Source: Moniliophthora roreri
Lineage: Eukaryota; Basidiomycota; Agaricomycetes; Agaricales; Marasmiaceae
Assembly: GCA_001466705.2 (NCBI GenBank)
Contig: LATX02000194.1
Location: forward strand, 372,001 to 436,000
Reading direction: 5' to 3'
Length of the DNA: 64,000 bases
Shown: positions 1 to 12,319 of the stretch, one piece after another
Position numbering within the stretch: the stretch's first letter is position 1
Layout of the letters: every line of letters starts with the position of its first letter
The notes under the pieces: generated by a model
The model's database searches: none
The model's input: the letters and a program-made list of their open reading frames with translations, nothing else
What the model was told of the DNA's origin: nothing
Made by a program: the position numbers and the translations under genes

Positions 1-1084
1 TGAAGTTGTGCTCGCTTTCTTGGTTTGTAATAGAATTGTATTGTTGAAGATGAATGGACTTGCAGAGACCATGGACGTTGAGGATGACATCAAATCTATG
101 AATCTATCCAAAAGCTTGATTCTGGAACTCAGTACAGTGGTTTGCGAAATCCTTGCAACATGCATCAAAAGTGTTGGAACAAATAAAATAATTCCTAAAA
201 AATCATGGAAACTTGACAAGTGCCACCTGCAGTGGTGCCTGACCTTGCTTGTCGAGTTAGTGGCAGACTCCAGTATGCATGAATCTGTATGAGTATATAG
301 GTATCAAAATTTCAGTAAATATGAAAAAATAGACATGGCAGTAAGTTAGCCTTGTCCATGATGGTGTGAAGCTGTGCATTGTCATTGACAACCTTGTCAG
401 TGCTGGTGTCTAATTAGCAGTTCTGACGGAACATTTATTTGGCTTTGTGTGCAAAAAGAGTTCCAACAGAATGAATTTCCACAAATGAAGGACCTTGACA
501 AGCAAGGTAATTCACCTGCAGACTGTAAACACCTCTATAGCCTCTTGAAAATATATAGAGTCCTTGAAAATAAGATAAACAATGTGCAGAAAGAACTTGA
601 TTCAGAAAACCAGGCATTTCAGACTAGAGGAGGGCAAGTTTTGGAGCAGTATGTCTTTTCGTCACTTCACCTCCTATTCCCAACCTAAAATGCCATTCTA
701 ACTAGCCTTGTTGATTTCTATGTGTTCTTGGACTATCTTTCAAGCTTACAGAATGAAATTGAGAGTATTCCAGCAGCTCTATAGGAATGATTATGGATTC
801 TGAGATTCTGGAGTAGAAGGACATCAGGATCTTTGCTTGGTGTTCATTCAGAAGCTTTATTTAGAAGGTATTCTGGCAGTGTTTGTTTGACTTTGATGAA
901 AAGGTGCATATCAGGCCTTTCTAAGTCTTTACAGCTAATGCAGTAATTATACAGAATCATGTGATTTTTTCTTGATGGCTGTGCTCCAGATGCTTTTGGA
1001 AATGAGTCAGCACCTTTCTGCTAAGTCCCTCAGTGGTCTTGGCCCAAAGCCCTCCAACATCATTTGGCACAACAAAGTCAATTA

Positions 1085-1498
1085 CAGCTAATTGTGAAAT
1101 TAATGGAAAAGATTGTTTTTTTGTTTCAGGTTGATGTCATGTAAATGTAAGAGTAAATGAATAAACTGTCACTTTGTCACACAGCCTAATGTGACTGCTT
1201 GTCACTGTTACATGTGGTATGTTGACCCCTTTCACTCACTCATTTACTCTTATATTTACAGCTAATTGCAAAAATAATGGAAATGATTGTATTTTTGTTT
1301 CAGGTTAATGTTATATAAATGTAAGAATAAATGAGTGAGTGGAAGGGGCCAATGTACCACATGTAATGGTGACAAGCAGTCACATTAGGTATAACTGGCT
1401 GTGTGACAGAGTGACATTTTATTCATTTACTCTTACATTTACATGACATCAACCCGAAACAAAAATACAATTATTTCTATTATTTTTGCAATTAGCTG
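1085..1498. mobile_element. Foldback MITE, nested, TA target site
   Basis: The element starts CAGCTAATTG and ends CAATTAGCTG, and is flanked by TA on both sides (1083-1084 and 1499-1500). The left part (1085-1258) is the reverse complement of most of the right part (about 1320-1498). A second TA-CAGCTAATTGC end lies inside at 1257-1269, so an inner unit 1259-1498 has its own terminal inverted repeat of about 75 bp. TA duplication and CAG termini fit a Tc1/mariner-type non-autonomous element. No transposase is encoded. The nested ends suggest one copy inserted into or recombined with another. Confidence 0.7.
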
Positions 1499-4046
1499 TA
1501 ATGTTGAGTATATATTGACTTGAGCACTCTCAATATTTTTGAGAGTTTATGTTCATACACTTGAAGGCTCAAGAAGGTCAGGGCAGCTCCCATGTTTTGC
1601 TACTTTGTAGTACTTTGAAGCACATATCTAGGTGATTATAGCAGTCTGGTTGTCTCTTCTATAATCCTCTACAGATATATCTGTGTAATATCTTAGTACA
1701 ACTATTGTCAAGCTTCTACAAGTAGAATATGAGCTGACTACAATATTAGAGAAGAGGGAAAGTGTTGAAAGAGTGTTGGCCCAATGGGTGCCTAGATGTT
1801 ATCAGCTAGAAGTAGAGCTCAGATATGCATATGATCTAAAAATATTTATTTTGAGAAGTGCCTGGGGCACAGCCACCAAGAGAAAATCATGTGATTCTAT
1901 ATAATTACTGTGTTAGCTGTAACAGATCTTCATAACATCCTCTGGTGTGATGGAGCATAGCTTTTTCCTTTCTTTTCTTTCTAAGTCTACTTATTTTATC
2001 TTTTATCTCTTATCTATCCATCTGATTATTTACCTTATTTATACTACTACAGCCACTCTTCCTCAGAACATTCCATTTCACCCAGATTTCCTTCCAGATT
2101 ATTCTTCCATTCCCATCAGTTATTCCTGCCAAGACAGACTTATTGTATTTATATCTGACTCTTGTAGTCTAGTTCCCCATCTTGACCTCTTGGTCATTTG
2201 GGCTAGGCAAGTACTCTCTGTACATATCTTTCAGTAGCTAGACTAACTTGGTCATTTGAGCTAGACATTGACTTTGTGTCTGTTGAGTTCAATATTGTAT
2301 TAACCTAGAGTCTATGCTGGATCACTTCCTTTCCTATTTTTTACAACTTGAGTGCAGAGGGTATTACCCACTGTAGTTAGAGCTATCGCAGCATCATATC
2401 TGGCTTTCTAGTTCCACACAGTTTGCAACTACAAATAGGCTCTCCAATAAACACATCATACTCTCATCTCATCCTACACACAAATTGCTCCTCTTCTATG
2501 ACTCTCTGGAGTGGAAGAATTGTTTAGAAACCTGTGTAAACCCAACTCTTCTCCCAACAACCTCTACCCACCTCAATTTAACATGTATCTCAAGGAATTC
2601 TGTACCAATTATCACATACAACAATGTTATTTCCTTTTGTAAGCATGCTATAGCCCGAGAACTCATAGAAAGACAGCAAGAGAGCATGCTTTGCTAGGCG
2701 ACAGCCAGTGTGAGTTTCAACACCTTAATGGCTCTATATTGATTCTTCAGGCTCAAAGACAGGTCTAAGGTATCTCAAAGGTATACAGAGAAGCAAAACA
2801 GGTCTTATCTAGACCAGTACATCAGAAAGCCTGCAAATTCTCTTTTGGCCTTTTTCAGCATTTTCAGCATTTTTAGCCTTTCTGCAGGTTAAAGACTCAA
2901 AGGTTGCAAAGGTCAACAATTCAAAAGATATAACATAGTCTACTTGTACTATAGTACACTATTGATGAGCTCTAAAGTAGTATAGTTTATAAGTTTATTC
3001 AGATAAAATGTATAAAAACCATCTAAAGCATTAGAAAAATAGAAAACTTCAGAAAGTAGATCACAACCATAAACTGGCAATAAATTGACTGGATTTATGG
3101 ACTCATAAATGTTAATAGCCTTTTGATACCACACAACTCATACTTGAGCTCTTGAGACATTTACAAAGCACTTGGAGGAAAGTCAATACTGCCAGCATTA
3201 GCCTTTTGGCAATAGTAACCTAGTACATTACCTTTTGCCTTTTTGGCCTTCACAGCCTTTTTGGTGCTGATTCTGGACTAACAAAAGTAGCCAGCCTTTC
3301 TAGAAATGGGACCTAACCCATGACCTTTGGCTATGTGCTGCTACAGGCTGCTGATGGGTCGCCTATGTGTCAAAAAAGGGCAGGCCATAAGCTTACTAAT
3401 GTAGAAGGCTAGTATGTGTACTTTATGATTTTTTGGATTTTTTGAAACTATTTTTATTTGTTCCAGCACTTTTAATGTGTGTTGCAAGGATTTTTTTTTT
3501 TTTTGGTAGAGCATTTGGTGTAGCCTTACTCACAGTATGACAGTCCATTGTCTCTTTCAGGCCTGCTAGAGGACAGATTCATGATCTGTGAAATAGTATC
3601 AAGTTCTCTTAGAGCTGCCAACAGTTTGGCTCACTAACTAGCTAAGTGGCTCCAACTGGCTTCTGGCTCCAAGCAGCTTAGCTGCTTCTGAGCCACTTAC
3701 TCAGGGCCACAGAAAGTTATGGTTCTATGACCTGATGTGTAGTAGAGTATATCTATTTTCTGTTCACATTTCCTAACTCCCATCCAGCTTGTTGCTATTT
3801 GTTTTCAAGGCATGAACTCTTCTGAAGGAATAATATATCTATATGAGATCAGAATCTTGCTTAACTTACCCTCATCTGCCAGAACAGCCTCAAGAAACTT
3901 GCAGTGCATTTATAATGCATGACATCATGAGACTATGACTTTCCATAGCCTTAAGTAAATTTAAAAGCTTTGAAAGGACTAACCTTTATTATACCAACAT
4001 CAGCAAATCATGCAGCTAATAAGCATGAATGATAATCTATTTTAGT

Positions 4047-4250
4047 CTATATCATGTATAATAATAGACAAAAATGATTTTGGTCAATGAGCATAGTGGA
4101 TAATGAGAAAAAATGATTTTGGTCAATAATCATAGATGAGCATAGCAGAAAATGAGAGAAAATGATTTTGGTCATAGAAGAAAATAGGCAGAAATAATTT
4201 TGGTTGCTGATAATGGGTGAAAATGGAAGAAAATAGAGAATTATAAGACT
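4047..4250. repeat. Degenerate tandem repeat with aatgattttggtca core
   Basis: The core word aaatgattttggtca recurs near 4070, 4110 and 4160, with a diverged copy near 4190, joined by gaaaatgag/cata spacers. Related words (aatgggcaattat, tctgccatta) continue to about 4690. There is no coding sense; it is probably a diverged minisatellite or the inside of a transposon. Confidence 0.5.
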
Positions 4251-4779
4251 CAATTTTTTTCTGCCTTTTGAAACACAGAGAGAGGGGTCTATATAGTAGA
4301 GGGGACTTATTGGTTAATGTTCTGACTGATAAAAACACTAGCCAGGGCCAGAGGGATGCAGGTTTTCTCTGAATTAGCTGCAGAGGTGAGAGGATATATT
4401 GTACTGTGTACACTAGAATGTTATATGGCACTTTGGCACAGTAGTTATGTTGCAGCCCAAGCTCCTGCATTGGCTTACAAAGCAATGCTGGTGTTACTGG
4501 TTTGATTCTGCCAGGTGACAGTATATATTTTCTCTCATAAAAATGGGCAATTATAGGTAAAATGAATGATAATGGCAGAAATATTGCCCATAATCTTCTA
4601 TGATCACTAGATGGAGTCTGTTTTCTGCCATTATCAAGGCCAAAATGGGTAATAATCTATTTTGGTCATTTTCTGCCATAATCATTAGGTGTTTGATTTG
4701 CTGATAAAGTGGAAGTCAAATGACATTATACAATAGTAGATACATTCTAATATCTATGTAAGCTGGTTCAACAAATTTT

Positions 4780-6152
4780 AATAGTTGTTTTAGCCTTTTG
4801 CAGTAGGTAGCCAAAGATTACAAGCTTCACTGTTAGCTTCTGCAACAATTGCAAAGAGCTTATATTCAAGTGCATTAGTTTTCCCTGTAAGTCTAGTCAG
4901 ACAGTGTATGATATGGACATGGCACTCAATCTCACACATAGAATCCATCACAATCTCTTCTACAGCTACTATGAGTTCGTTAAGAATTTTCTTGAAGGAA
5001 AAAGCAACAGCCAAGCTTCCTGTCTGCTTGTTGATCAGGATAACCTCAGTAGTATAGTCTTTATACTTCTCAAGAAGTGCAATTGCTGATTTGATTTAAT
5101 CTTTATGTAGCTGCCACTTGGTTTTATTCACATCCATCCAGTGGTGATGGATCTGTTTTTCAGTAAGTTCCATATCTGAATCATCCTTGAGGATCTTGTC
5201 CTATATCTATTGGTGTTGGGCATTGTGAGGGGACATTGAACATTGGCAAGTAAGTTACACATAGTTTCAATAGTGTTAACTTGCTGAGCCACTCAATAGT
5301 AGCCTTATGCTTGTCCAGTATACTAATTGACACATAGAGCTAATGTGCGATATGGTGGAAAAGTCATATATGTGCTTCTTGCATGTTTGTTGAATCAAGA
5401 GTTATGTGAAGATAACTGTTACATTCAAAACAATCCATCTCCATATGGCCATATTGTTTCTTGACATCTTTGGTGAGGTGCTGCTTTGTCTTCTCTCACT
5501 GATTCTGAGCACAAAAGAAAGTAAATGTCTTTGTATTGGTAGAGCTTTGACTATCTCAGTAGTACTTGTAGCTGGAGAAGGTCAGTATTTGTAATTGAGA
5601 GACAAATTAGAAATAAACTGACATGAATCTGTAGTCAGTTTGATTGTAGAACTCCCAAGCTATTCTTTATGCAACAGTAGTGCTCTCCAGCTTTACTACC
5701 AGTTCCTCAGCATCCCTCATGACTTTATCATATCTATCCTCTGCACTTTCAGATGGGTGCCAGCCTGCCTTCTTCACTAGATTCTCGCTCATCTCCTCCT
5801 TCATGGCTGTACAGAGCTCCTCCAAGTCAACAAAAGCATTCAGCTCAATAGCCTCCTGCTTGTGAGTATGTAGAAGTTCTATAACATTGCCTCACAATAA
5901 TTTAACCTGTTCTGTGTGTGTTGCAGGCTCTCCTGGTGCATTCTGTCCTTCCAAACATTTGTTTGACGTGCTCAATGTGTCTTTGGAACCTTCAGTATGT
6001 GTTTTCTCCTTCCTTTTGTGTGCACTGATGTTATCTTGCTCCTTGCAGTCTTTGCATTTTTTTATGTAGCTGAGGCCCTTTGCTTTTTTGAGAAATGTGT
6101 TCAATAGTCCATGGTAAGTGCAATGTGAACAAGTCTGAAGTTCTACAGACAC
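4780..6152 (-). pseudogene. Decayed MULE-type transposase
   Basis: Read on the minus strand, coding-like blocks appear in order. First is a Cys/His-containing block with CSHCTYHGLL at about 6130. A helical block containing WHPSESAEDRYDKV at 5680-5880 follows after an in-frame TGA. Then comes a frame with MDCFECNSYLHITLD at about 5430-5390, typical of the domain ahead of MULE transposases. The last block has EEIVMDSMCEIE and, after extra residues, TNALEYKLFAIVAEANSEA (5014-4790), which resembles the first catalytic Asp segment of MULE DDE transposases. Stops and frame changes interrupt it repeatedly, and the rest of the DDE domain is missing. It is not functional. The family call rests on motif resemblance, so a related plant- or fungal-type transposase is possible. 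Confidence 0.5.
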
Positions 6153-6644
6153 ATTGACTGGTTGGAAATAAAGATTTGGAGTCAGTGCATAGGCAAAAAA
6201 TAAACTAGATTTTGACTTTTACCTTTCAAAAGGATGTTTGTCATAGAGGTTCAAAAATTTTAAGCTCATCCTCTGCCCTTTGGCCTAGACATTGACAACA
6301 GACTTCTCAGTACATATTAACTTGTCTGAGTACTGAATGAATTGACGCCACCAGAGCAAGTAATGGTTACTATCTGGCTAAAAGGCAGAAATGTATTTCC
6401 ATAAGCAAGTTACAGAATTATATTGGTGTTTTTGTAGACTTTATGCTATAAAATTTGTGCAAAGGACAAGTATGTAGTTGGTGGCAGTGGGACTTGACGT
6501 AAGTTTCACTGGTGCAGACATGCAGGAAATATCACATGCTCTGCCAAATGCAAAAGTGTGCATGGCTACAATAGTGTTGCAAGGATTTTGCAAACTGCCA
6601 TATAGACAATTTCATGTTGAAACTCATCCAGCATAGAGAACTCA

Positions 6645-7256
6645 TGTTACGTTACTTGCGCAGCAACGGCAACTACCTTAACAACCGCTGATGACGTAGC
6701 GGCGCTTAGGTACAAAAAGGACAAGTTCAAGTTTGAGTCCTTCAGCTAGCGCTAAAGTTCTCAGAGTTCGGTCGAGGTGAGCAAGATGTTCAAGAGGTTA
6801 ACTAGGTCAAGCTGAGATAGCTTAGACCTATAAACTATCTACTTATACAACGATTGTAGTCTACTAGTTGCATACAAACTGCTAGTGCGACATCGTTTGT
6901 TTAGTAAACAGAGTGTCCCTTTGTCGTCATGATAAATAGGAACATGACATCAGAAGTGATGTCGAGGAAGTAAAAATAAATATAATGATACAATGGTCGA
7001 TGTCAGAAATGACGTCGAATCATAAATAGAAAAGGAAAGAAACTGATAGAATAATGAAGTCATACTGATATCTGTAATGACGTCTTAAATAAGAAGATAG
7101 GCATAAGATTCGAAAAGGGAACTGGGAAAGTGGATTTGTCCAGATGTCAATGAAAAGCATAGGTAAAAAGAGAAAACTAGCGCTCAAAGGCGCTGAAGTG
7201 CCAGAACAAGAGAATAGAAGAAAGAAAAATTAGTCCGTTCACGTCTGACTGTAACA
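6645..7256. mobile_element. Solo LTR (Ty3/gypsy-like) with 5-bp TSD
   Basis: A 612-bp unit begins TGTTACGTTAC and ends CTGTAACA, so the ends form the short inverted repeat TGTTAC/GTAACA. It is flanked by the perfect direct repeat ACTCA at 6640-6644 and 7257-7261. Five-base duplication plus TG..CA ends is the classic signature of LTR retrotransposon integration. No internal gag/pol region or second LTR is seen, so this is a solo LTR left by recombination. Its composition is less AT-rich than its surroundings, and it carries repeated dyads around TGACGTC/TGATGTC (about 6955, 7005, 7075). Confidence 0.85.
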
Positions 7257-7261
7257 ACTCA

Positions 7262-9600
7262 CCCTGATTCCCTTTCAACTTTCAACAATCTCCAGTCTAT
7301 CACATTAAACATTGCTGGACCATAGTGGGCTCCTGAAGACAGTTGTGGCTCTATTCTTATCTGGAAAATTCCTGCCTTGGATATGCCTTCCACTTACTAC
7401 TATGGAATCAGTATGCATACCTTTCCTTTCTTTTCATACAAGGTTGTAGCAGGCTTAGCCGGGGAAATACTGGAATGCTTGGGGCTGGACTAAGGGAGAT
7501 CTTATTTTAGATTCTGGCAAACTTCCAGACCAGTCAGACATCTATCTCTTAAGCAACTCTGGGGGGCTCTCAACCACTTTTAGCCCTCTTCTTAGCCTCC
7601 AATCACTCTCTCTCCAGTATAAAGAGTTCAATGAGAACATTTCTCACCTTCAAACTGCCAACATTTGCAAGTGAATCAAACACACCACCTGAATAATTGA
7701 GGTGCTGCCCATTCTATCAACCACAGATAGCATTATAACCTCCTTGTAATATTTCAAAATATTTTAACCCCCTTACAACCTCCTTACAACTACATTGTAA
7801 CCATCCAGAAGGATTATTTGGCATTATAACCATATTACAACTGTATTACAACCCATCTGCAATTATTACAGCAAGTTACAACTACATTAAAGCTTATATA
7901 AAATCTATACTACTAGTTATTATCCAATTACAAGTGCAAATCTGTGTAGAAAATAAAACAACAGCTCTAGTAGTTGCCAAGCACCAACCAAGCACCGGTC
8001 AAGGTGTGGGACTTTGGTGACATCACATGCAGGGCAAAACTCAGGCTCAGTAATGCATTGGATACTGTTGAAGGGAATTGTGGTGACTTTGGGCTCCAGT
8101 TCATGTAAGTTGTAAAGCTTGAATAGGAATCATATTGGACAGAGGAAAAATTAAGTGAAACAACCACAAAATGAGCTGATGCAGCTCAGGTAATTTGGAT
8201 GACATTCGGAGTTGGGGCTGTGCAACCCAGAAAGTCCAACTGGAGCCAAAGCTATGTCATCATCAATTCTAGCGTCATCTTCAATGCTGTTGCCCACTAT
8301 CTCACCAACATTCTTGAATGACCAGCCTATGCTAGCCTGTGCCAGCCCTAAAGTGGTCCATGCACTTTCACATAAAGCCTGACTACATTTCAAACTTAGC
8401 CCAACACTCCTTTCTTCCCTTCCACCACCATCTCCACCTTTTCCCTCTGCATCCCTTCCCTTTTGCCAGCTCTCTCTCCCTCCTATAGCTCTCTAGATGG
8501 ATTAATGGTGCCTTATATAATTATCAGTGAGTCCCTTGAGGTTTTTGTCATGTGTTCAGTGACCTGAATTGTATATTACAATTCAACTCAATGATGTCAG
8601 TGCAAATCCATAGTGCTATGTGTCAGACAAGTGGAATAGGCAAAGAATGATGGAGAAGTTGTAAGGAAAGGGCTGGAAGAGTTGAAGCTGAGACAGACCT
8701 GTCATAAGGTGTGTATTATCCCCTTCCAGGGTCTTCTTAGTACTTACTCCCCCTCCTGGTACCCTCCTCTGCATATCAAGAACCCTTCCTCACCCACAAG
8801 GCCTTCTCCCCCCATGAAGTATATACCACCTCTCACCTCCCACAACTCATACTGGGACTGATCTCCAACACCTCTATGGTCTAGATAGTGTCTGACACAA
8901 AGATGGGAACCCACCACACATGCCTAGAGTTGACCTCAATCTTGACAGGTCTCACACCCTCCCACCCCAAGAATATTGAGTTACTAAGTTGTAAGTTTGT
9001 TCCTGTCTAATATTTTATGCTGAATATTCACTTTGCACAAGTAGTTCACTCTTAACAGCCTCATCACTCACTGGGTTTATACATGGTGATCAATACTACC
9101 CAGTAAGTTCCCTACCTAGTCTTCATCCACAGAACCTGATCCCATTCAATATTGGCAGGCTTGAGAAGTGCATAGAAGCTGGGTTAGAGGGAGTGGGAGG
9201 TGGGTAGCATGGGCCATATGGTGCTTGTAGAGTATCTATGTAATATTCAATGTATTATAGTCATTTACTCAGAAATATAGTCTTTTGCATTCATTTTCCT
9301 GTTCAGAGTGATTGTTCAGTGGTTTTCTGGCCCACATGGATGGACCACTAGAGTTATAATGTGGTTGTAATGTCATATTTAGATTGTAATGGTGTTGCAA
9401 CCAATCACAATTATTATGAGGTCTGTAATTATTATGGTACATTACAACTACATTATAACTAGATTACAACTAAGTTATCATATTTGACTTGGCATATAAC
9501 AGGGTCACTAATGATTATGGGACTCATAATGCATTATGGGGGTTATAACCCTATGACAATGCTATGTACTTTTTGCAGGTGATGAGAGTGGCCAGCAATC
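7262..9600. repeat. AT-rich block with opposed TTACAAC / GTTGTAA subterminal motifs
   Basis: The left edge (about 7725-7900) has many copies of words such as attataacc, ttacaact and attgtaacc. The right edge (about 9350-9555) has the opposite orientation: ggttgtaatg, ggtgttgcaacc, tacaactac, ggggttataaccc. This arrangement resembles subterminal repeats at the two ends of a DNA transposon. The interior (7.9-9.3 kb) holds only short open frames, such as minus 8393-8151, with no domain I recognise. No clear terminal inverted repeat or target duplication could be fixed by eye. Confidence 0.4.
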
Positions 9601-9917
9601 TCATGCCATGGAGCAAACACATCAATGTTCAACAGAGTTCATTTCTATGACGATATCTATCGTGACAAAGCCAGTTCTCACCTCAGTCACAGCATTAGCG
9701 CTTCAGTAACCATTCATGCATATTGATGAATCCTGAGTATCTATAGGCTATGAAAACAGATTTAAATGCCCGAAATGCTCTGAACTTTGTGAGAATGCAT
9801 CTTTCCATATCTCACTTTCCCGAAAGGCACTGCACCATGACATTAAGTATCAGAATCAGATTTATGGTGGATTTGGGCTGTACGCCCTTCCTTCTCTCAA
9901 CCATTAAGTGGGTCACC

Positions 9918-10351
9918 ATGGAAGACATTCTGCTGGAACTGAATGAAGGACACACTTGGGAGCAGTAAGTGGAATCCTTTGACATCTTGTGTAATAGCCT
10001 AATATCTTGACTCTCAGTTATGTTCACTCCTTGATGCAGGTACTTGCCACAGGTCTGCCAGATCATTCAGTTCGCCATTAGTGGCATTCAGCTGATACCA
10101 TGTTCAGGCATCCTTTTCTGGGACCACCTCATTACTGTAGGTCAGCACAATGCCCCAAGCTTCCAGGTCCTTATATGTGCATGCTGATGATATTGGATTA
10201 TGCTCTTTATGTTTTTATAGACTTGGAAATCCAGTATATCTGGATGCATCCAAAATCGCGAAGTAGTATCATTTTTCTTACCTTCAGATACTTTACCTTG
10301 GCAAGCAACATGTCTGTTCTGGTTTCTTCATTTCATCCAATGATTGGGTGA
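9918..10351 (+). pseudogene. 5' fragment of a DUF6533 membrane-protein gene
   Basis: The block starts MEDILLELNEGHTWEQ, followed by an intron (splice gatgcag before GTACTTGCC). It continues YLPQVCQIIQFAISG and, after another short intron, the DUF6533 signature ILFWDHLITV, then DLEIQYIWMHPKSRSS and IIFLTFRYFTLA. It then stops at a TGA near 10350 without the later transmembrane segments. It lies just upstream of, and in tandem with, the longer copy at 10703. Unlike that copy, it keeps the AG acceptor before the second exon. It is probably a truncated tandem duplicate. Confidence 0.6.
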
Positions 10352-10702
10352 AAAGGTAACTTTTACTGACGCATCATCTGCCATTCCTATATACTTATTC
10401 TATGCAGGCGTAACACATTCCGAGCTTGTATCTCACCTCAACTTCGCCATCATCAGCATCTTCATGTCCTATCCGGTGGTTGCCCGTGTGAACAGAATCT
10501 GCTCGTGCACAGCAGATTGATGAATATTTGCATGTCCTTGAATTAAATCTAGATTGAATTTCATGGAATACTCGGACATCAGGAAAACGGATCTTTCCGC
10601 ATGTCACGTTCCTGGACGGCCTACACATAAAGTATTGCAATGCCAGCTTCTAATGGTTTTAACCTACACACCCTTCTTCTCTCGGTAATCAAGTAGTGCA
10701 CG

Positions 10703-12319
10703 ATGGAAAGCGTTATGCTGGAGCTGAATGAAGGACATGCTTGGGACCAGTCAGTGATCTTCTTCAGTGCCTTGCACGATACGCCTGACATCTTGACTGT
10801 CAGTTATGTTCACTCCCTAACGGAAGTACTTGCCACGTGTACGTCATGTCGTCCGATTCAACATTAACGGTATTCGACTGAGACACCATTATCAGGCATC
10901 CTTCTCTGGGATCACCTCATCACTCTAGGTCAGTACAATGCCACAAGCTTTCATGCTCTGTACCGATAATACTCTTTACGTTCTTTCAGACTCGGAGATT
11001 CAGCATATCTGGATGCGTCCGAAATCACGAAGTAGTATTATTTTTCTTGCTTTCAGATACTATACCTTGGCAAGCGTCATATCTGTTCAAATGATTTTTG
11101 CGTTCTGTCCATTGGATGAAAAGGTACTTTGGTGGTTCATCGTGTGTCATGCCCAGATGCTCATTCTGTGCAGGGGTAATGATGCCGACATTCTTTATCC
11201 TGATCAGAGTGGGCTCACCGTAATACTCTGTGCAGGGGTAATGATGCCGACATTCTTTATCCTGATCAGAGTGGGCTCACCGTTATACTAGGTGTATGCT
11301 TCTCACCCTTTATCGTCAAACCCTGCTCATCATATCCCAAAGTGCAGTTTGCAGCACGTTCTCTTCCTTGATTGTGTGCTTTGCTATCTGTCTAATGTTT
11401 CTTCACAGTATTGTTGACTCTTCGAGTCTATGCTTTATATTCGGCCGATAGACGGATTGTATGGCTTTTTGTTGCAGCTACATTGACTCTGGGTGGGCTT
11501 ACTGGCGTACGTACTCAAGCATAAACGTTTGTAATGTAGAATTTGACCGTTTGGGATAGTTTGCACTCACCGGCCAAGATAAAATACACCACCCGATTCA
11601 AAAGGGATGTCATGTTGGGATATCACATCAAACGTGCGTAGTCTTCACCAGCCCCCCTTCTCTTTTCTGACAACAAGAAATTGTATAGCTCACTGCGTAT
11701 GTCAACATGATGGTACCTCCCCTACCAAAAAGCTCACTTACTTGTATCCTCAGGCATTGTTGGTGTATGGATGGCACTCTTTGCCTACGACGCGATCATC
11801 TTTGGGCTTACTGCTTCACGCACGTATCAATTCTGGCGTGAGGTACAAAGTAATCAGCTACCTGTGAGACGGAGCCTCCTTTCGTTGTTTTTCCGAGATG
11901 GGACCATCTACTTTGCGTGTGTTTCCTGATTCCCAATGTCAGTGTGTCCTGTGCTGAAGCTCTGGGACGTCAAAGCCTCATGGCTCTAGTGAATCTTGCC
12001 AATATACTAACATTTTATGTAAGGTCCTTCCTTCGAGTTGTCTCCCATTTCATTAACCCTGATTCTCACTGATAGTTGTGCGGCGTAAGTACTGCTGTGA
12101 GCTCATGTCATTCGGCCGAGCTGACTGTTTTAGCCGTTTATGAGCGGAGGCCTATCTTCATTTGCCAGTTGGTACGCGGTAATATGATGTCGTTATACCG
12201 TGCTGACTCTTTTACTCAAGTATTTCGGCGACAATGCTATGCCGACTCGTATTAAATCTCCATATGACGGCCAACACTGGGTTATATACCAAGCCGAATA
12301 CTCTGACCTGGGTAGTTGA
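10703..12319 (+). pseudogene. DUF6533 integral-membrane protein, copy A (probably damaged)
   Basis: The start is MESVMLELNEGHAWDQ, a 5' splice site, YLPRVRHVVRFNING, a short intron, then the DUF6533 signature ILLWDHLITL joined across an intron to DSEIQHIWMRPKSRSS and IIFLAFRYYTLA. Later membrane exons include VMMPTFFILIRVGSPLY near 11180, TLRVYALYSADRRIVWLFV near 11420, FFRDGTIYFAC near 11900 and a C-terminus DGQHWVIYQAEYSDLGS ending at 12319. The acceptor before YLPR reads ggaagtac where the tandem fragment upstream has gcaggtac, so the AG is lost and the phase breaks. A 62-bp duplication at 11166-11289 repeats one splice acceptor and exon start. Multi-pass, function unknown; DUF6533 proteins are common in Agaricomycetes. 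Confidence 0.6.
11166..11289 (+). repeat. 62-bp perfect-phase tandem duplication inside DUF6533 copy A
   Basis: Two adjacent units, 11166-11227 and 11228-11289, each run ctgtgcaggggtaatgatgc onward to the gggctcaccgt end. The inverted sister copy (around 21160-21210) has only one unit, so this duplication arose after the inverted repeat was made. Each unit has a splice-acceptor-like gtgcag followed by the exon start, so splicing could skip one unit. Confidence 0.85.

Larger units (their letters stand above)
1..4779. other. AT-rich repeat-derived tract, no intact gene
   Basis: This stretch is clearly more AT-rich than the DNA to the right of about 9.6 kb and has only short, intron-like or random open frames (for example 8-292 and 449-688 on plus), none of which I recognise. 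It holds the foldback element at 1085-1498, runs of related words such as ccttttggcc at 2840-3270, and the short tandem block at 4047-4250. I read it as old transposon sequence. No rRNA, tRNA or conserved domain was seen. Confidence 0.55.

Noticed and set aside
4047..4700. Direct repeats as a CRISPR array
   Set aside because: Repeats are degenerate, spacers are uneven and themselves repetitive, and the genome is eukaryotic.
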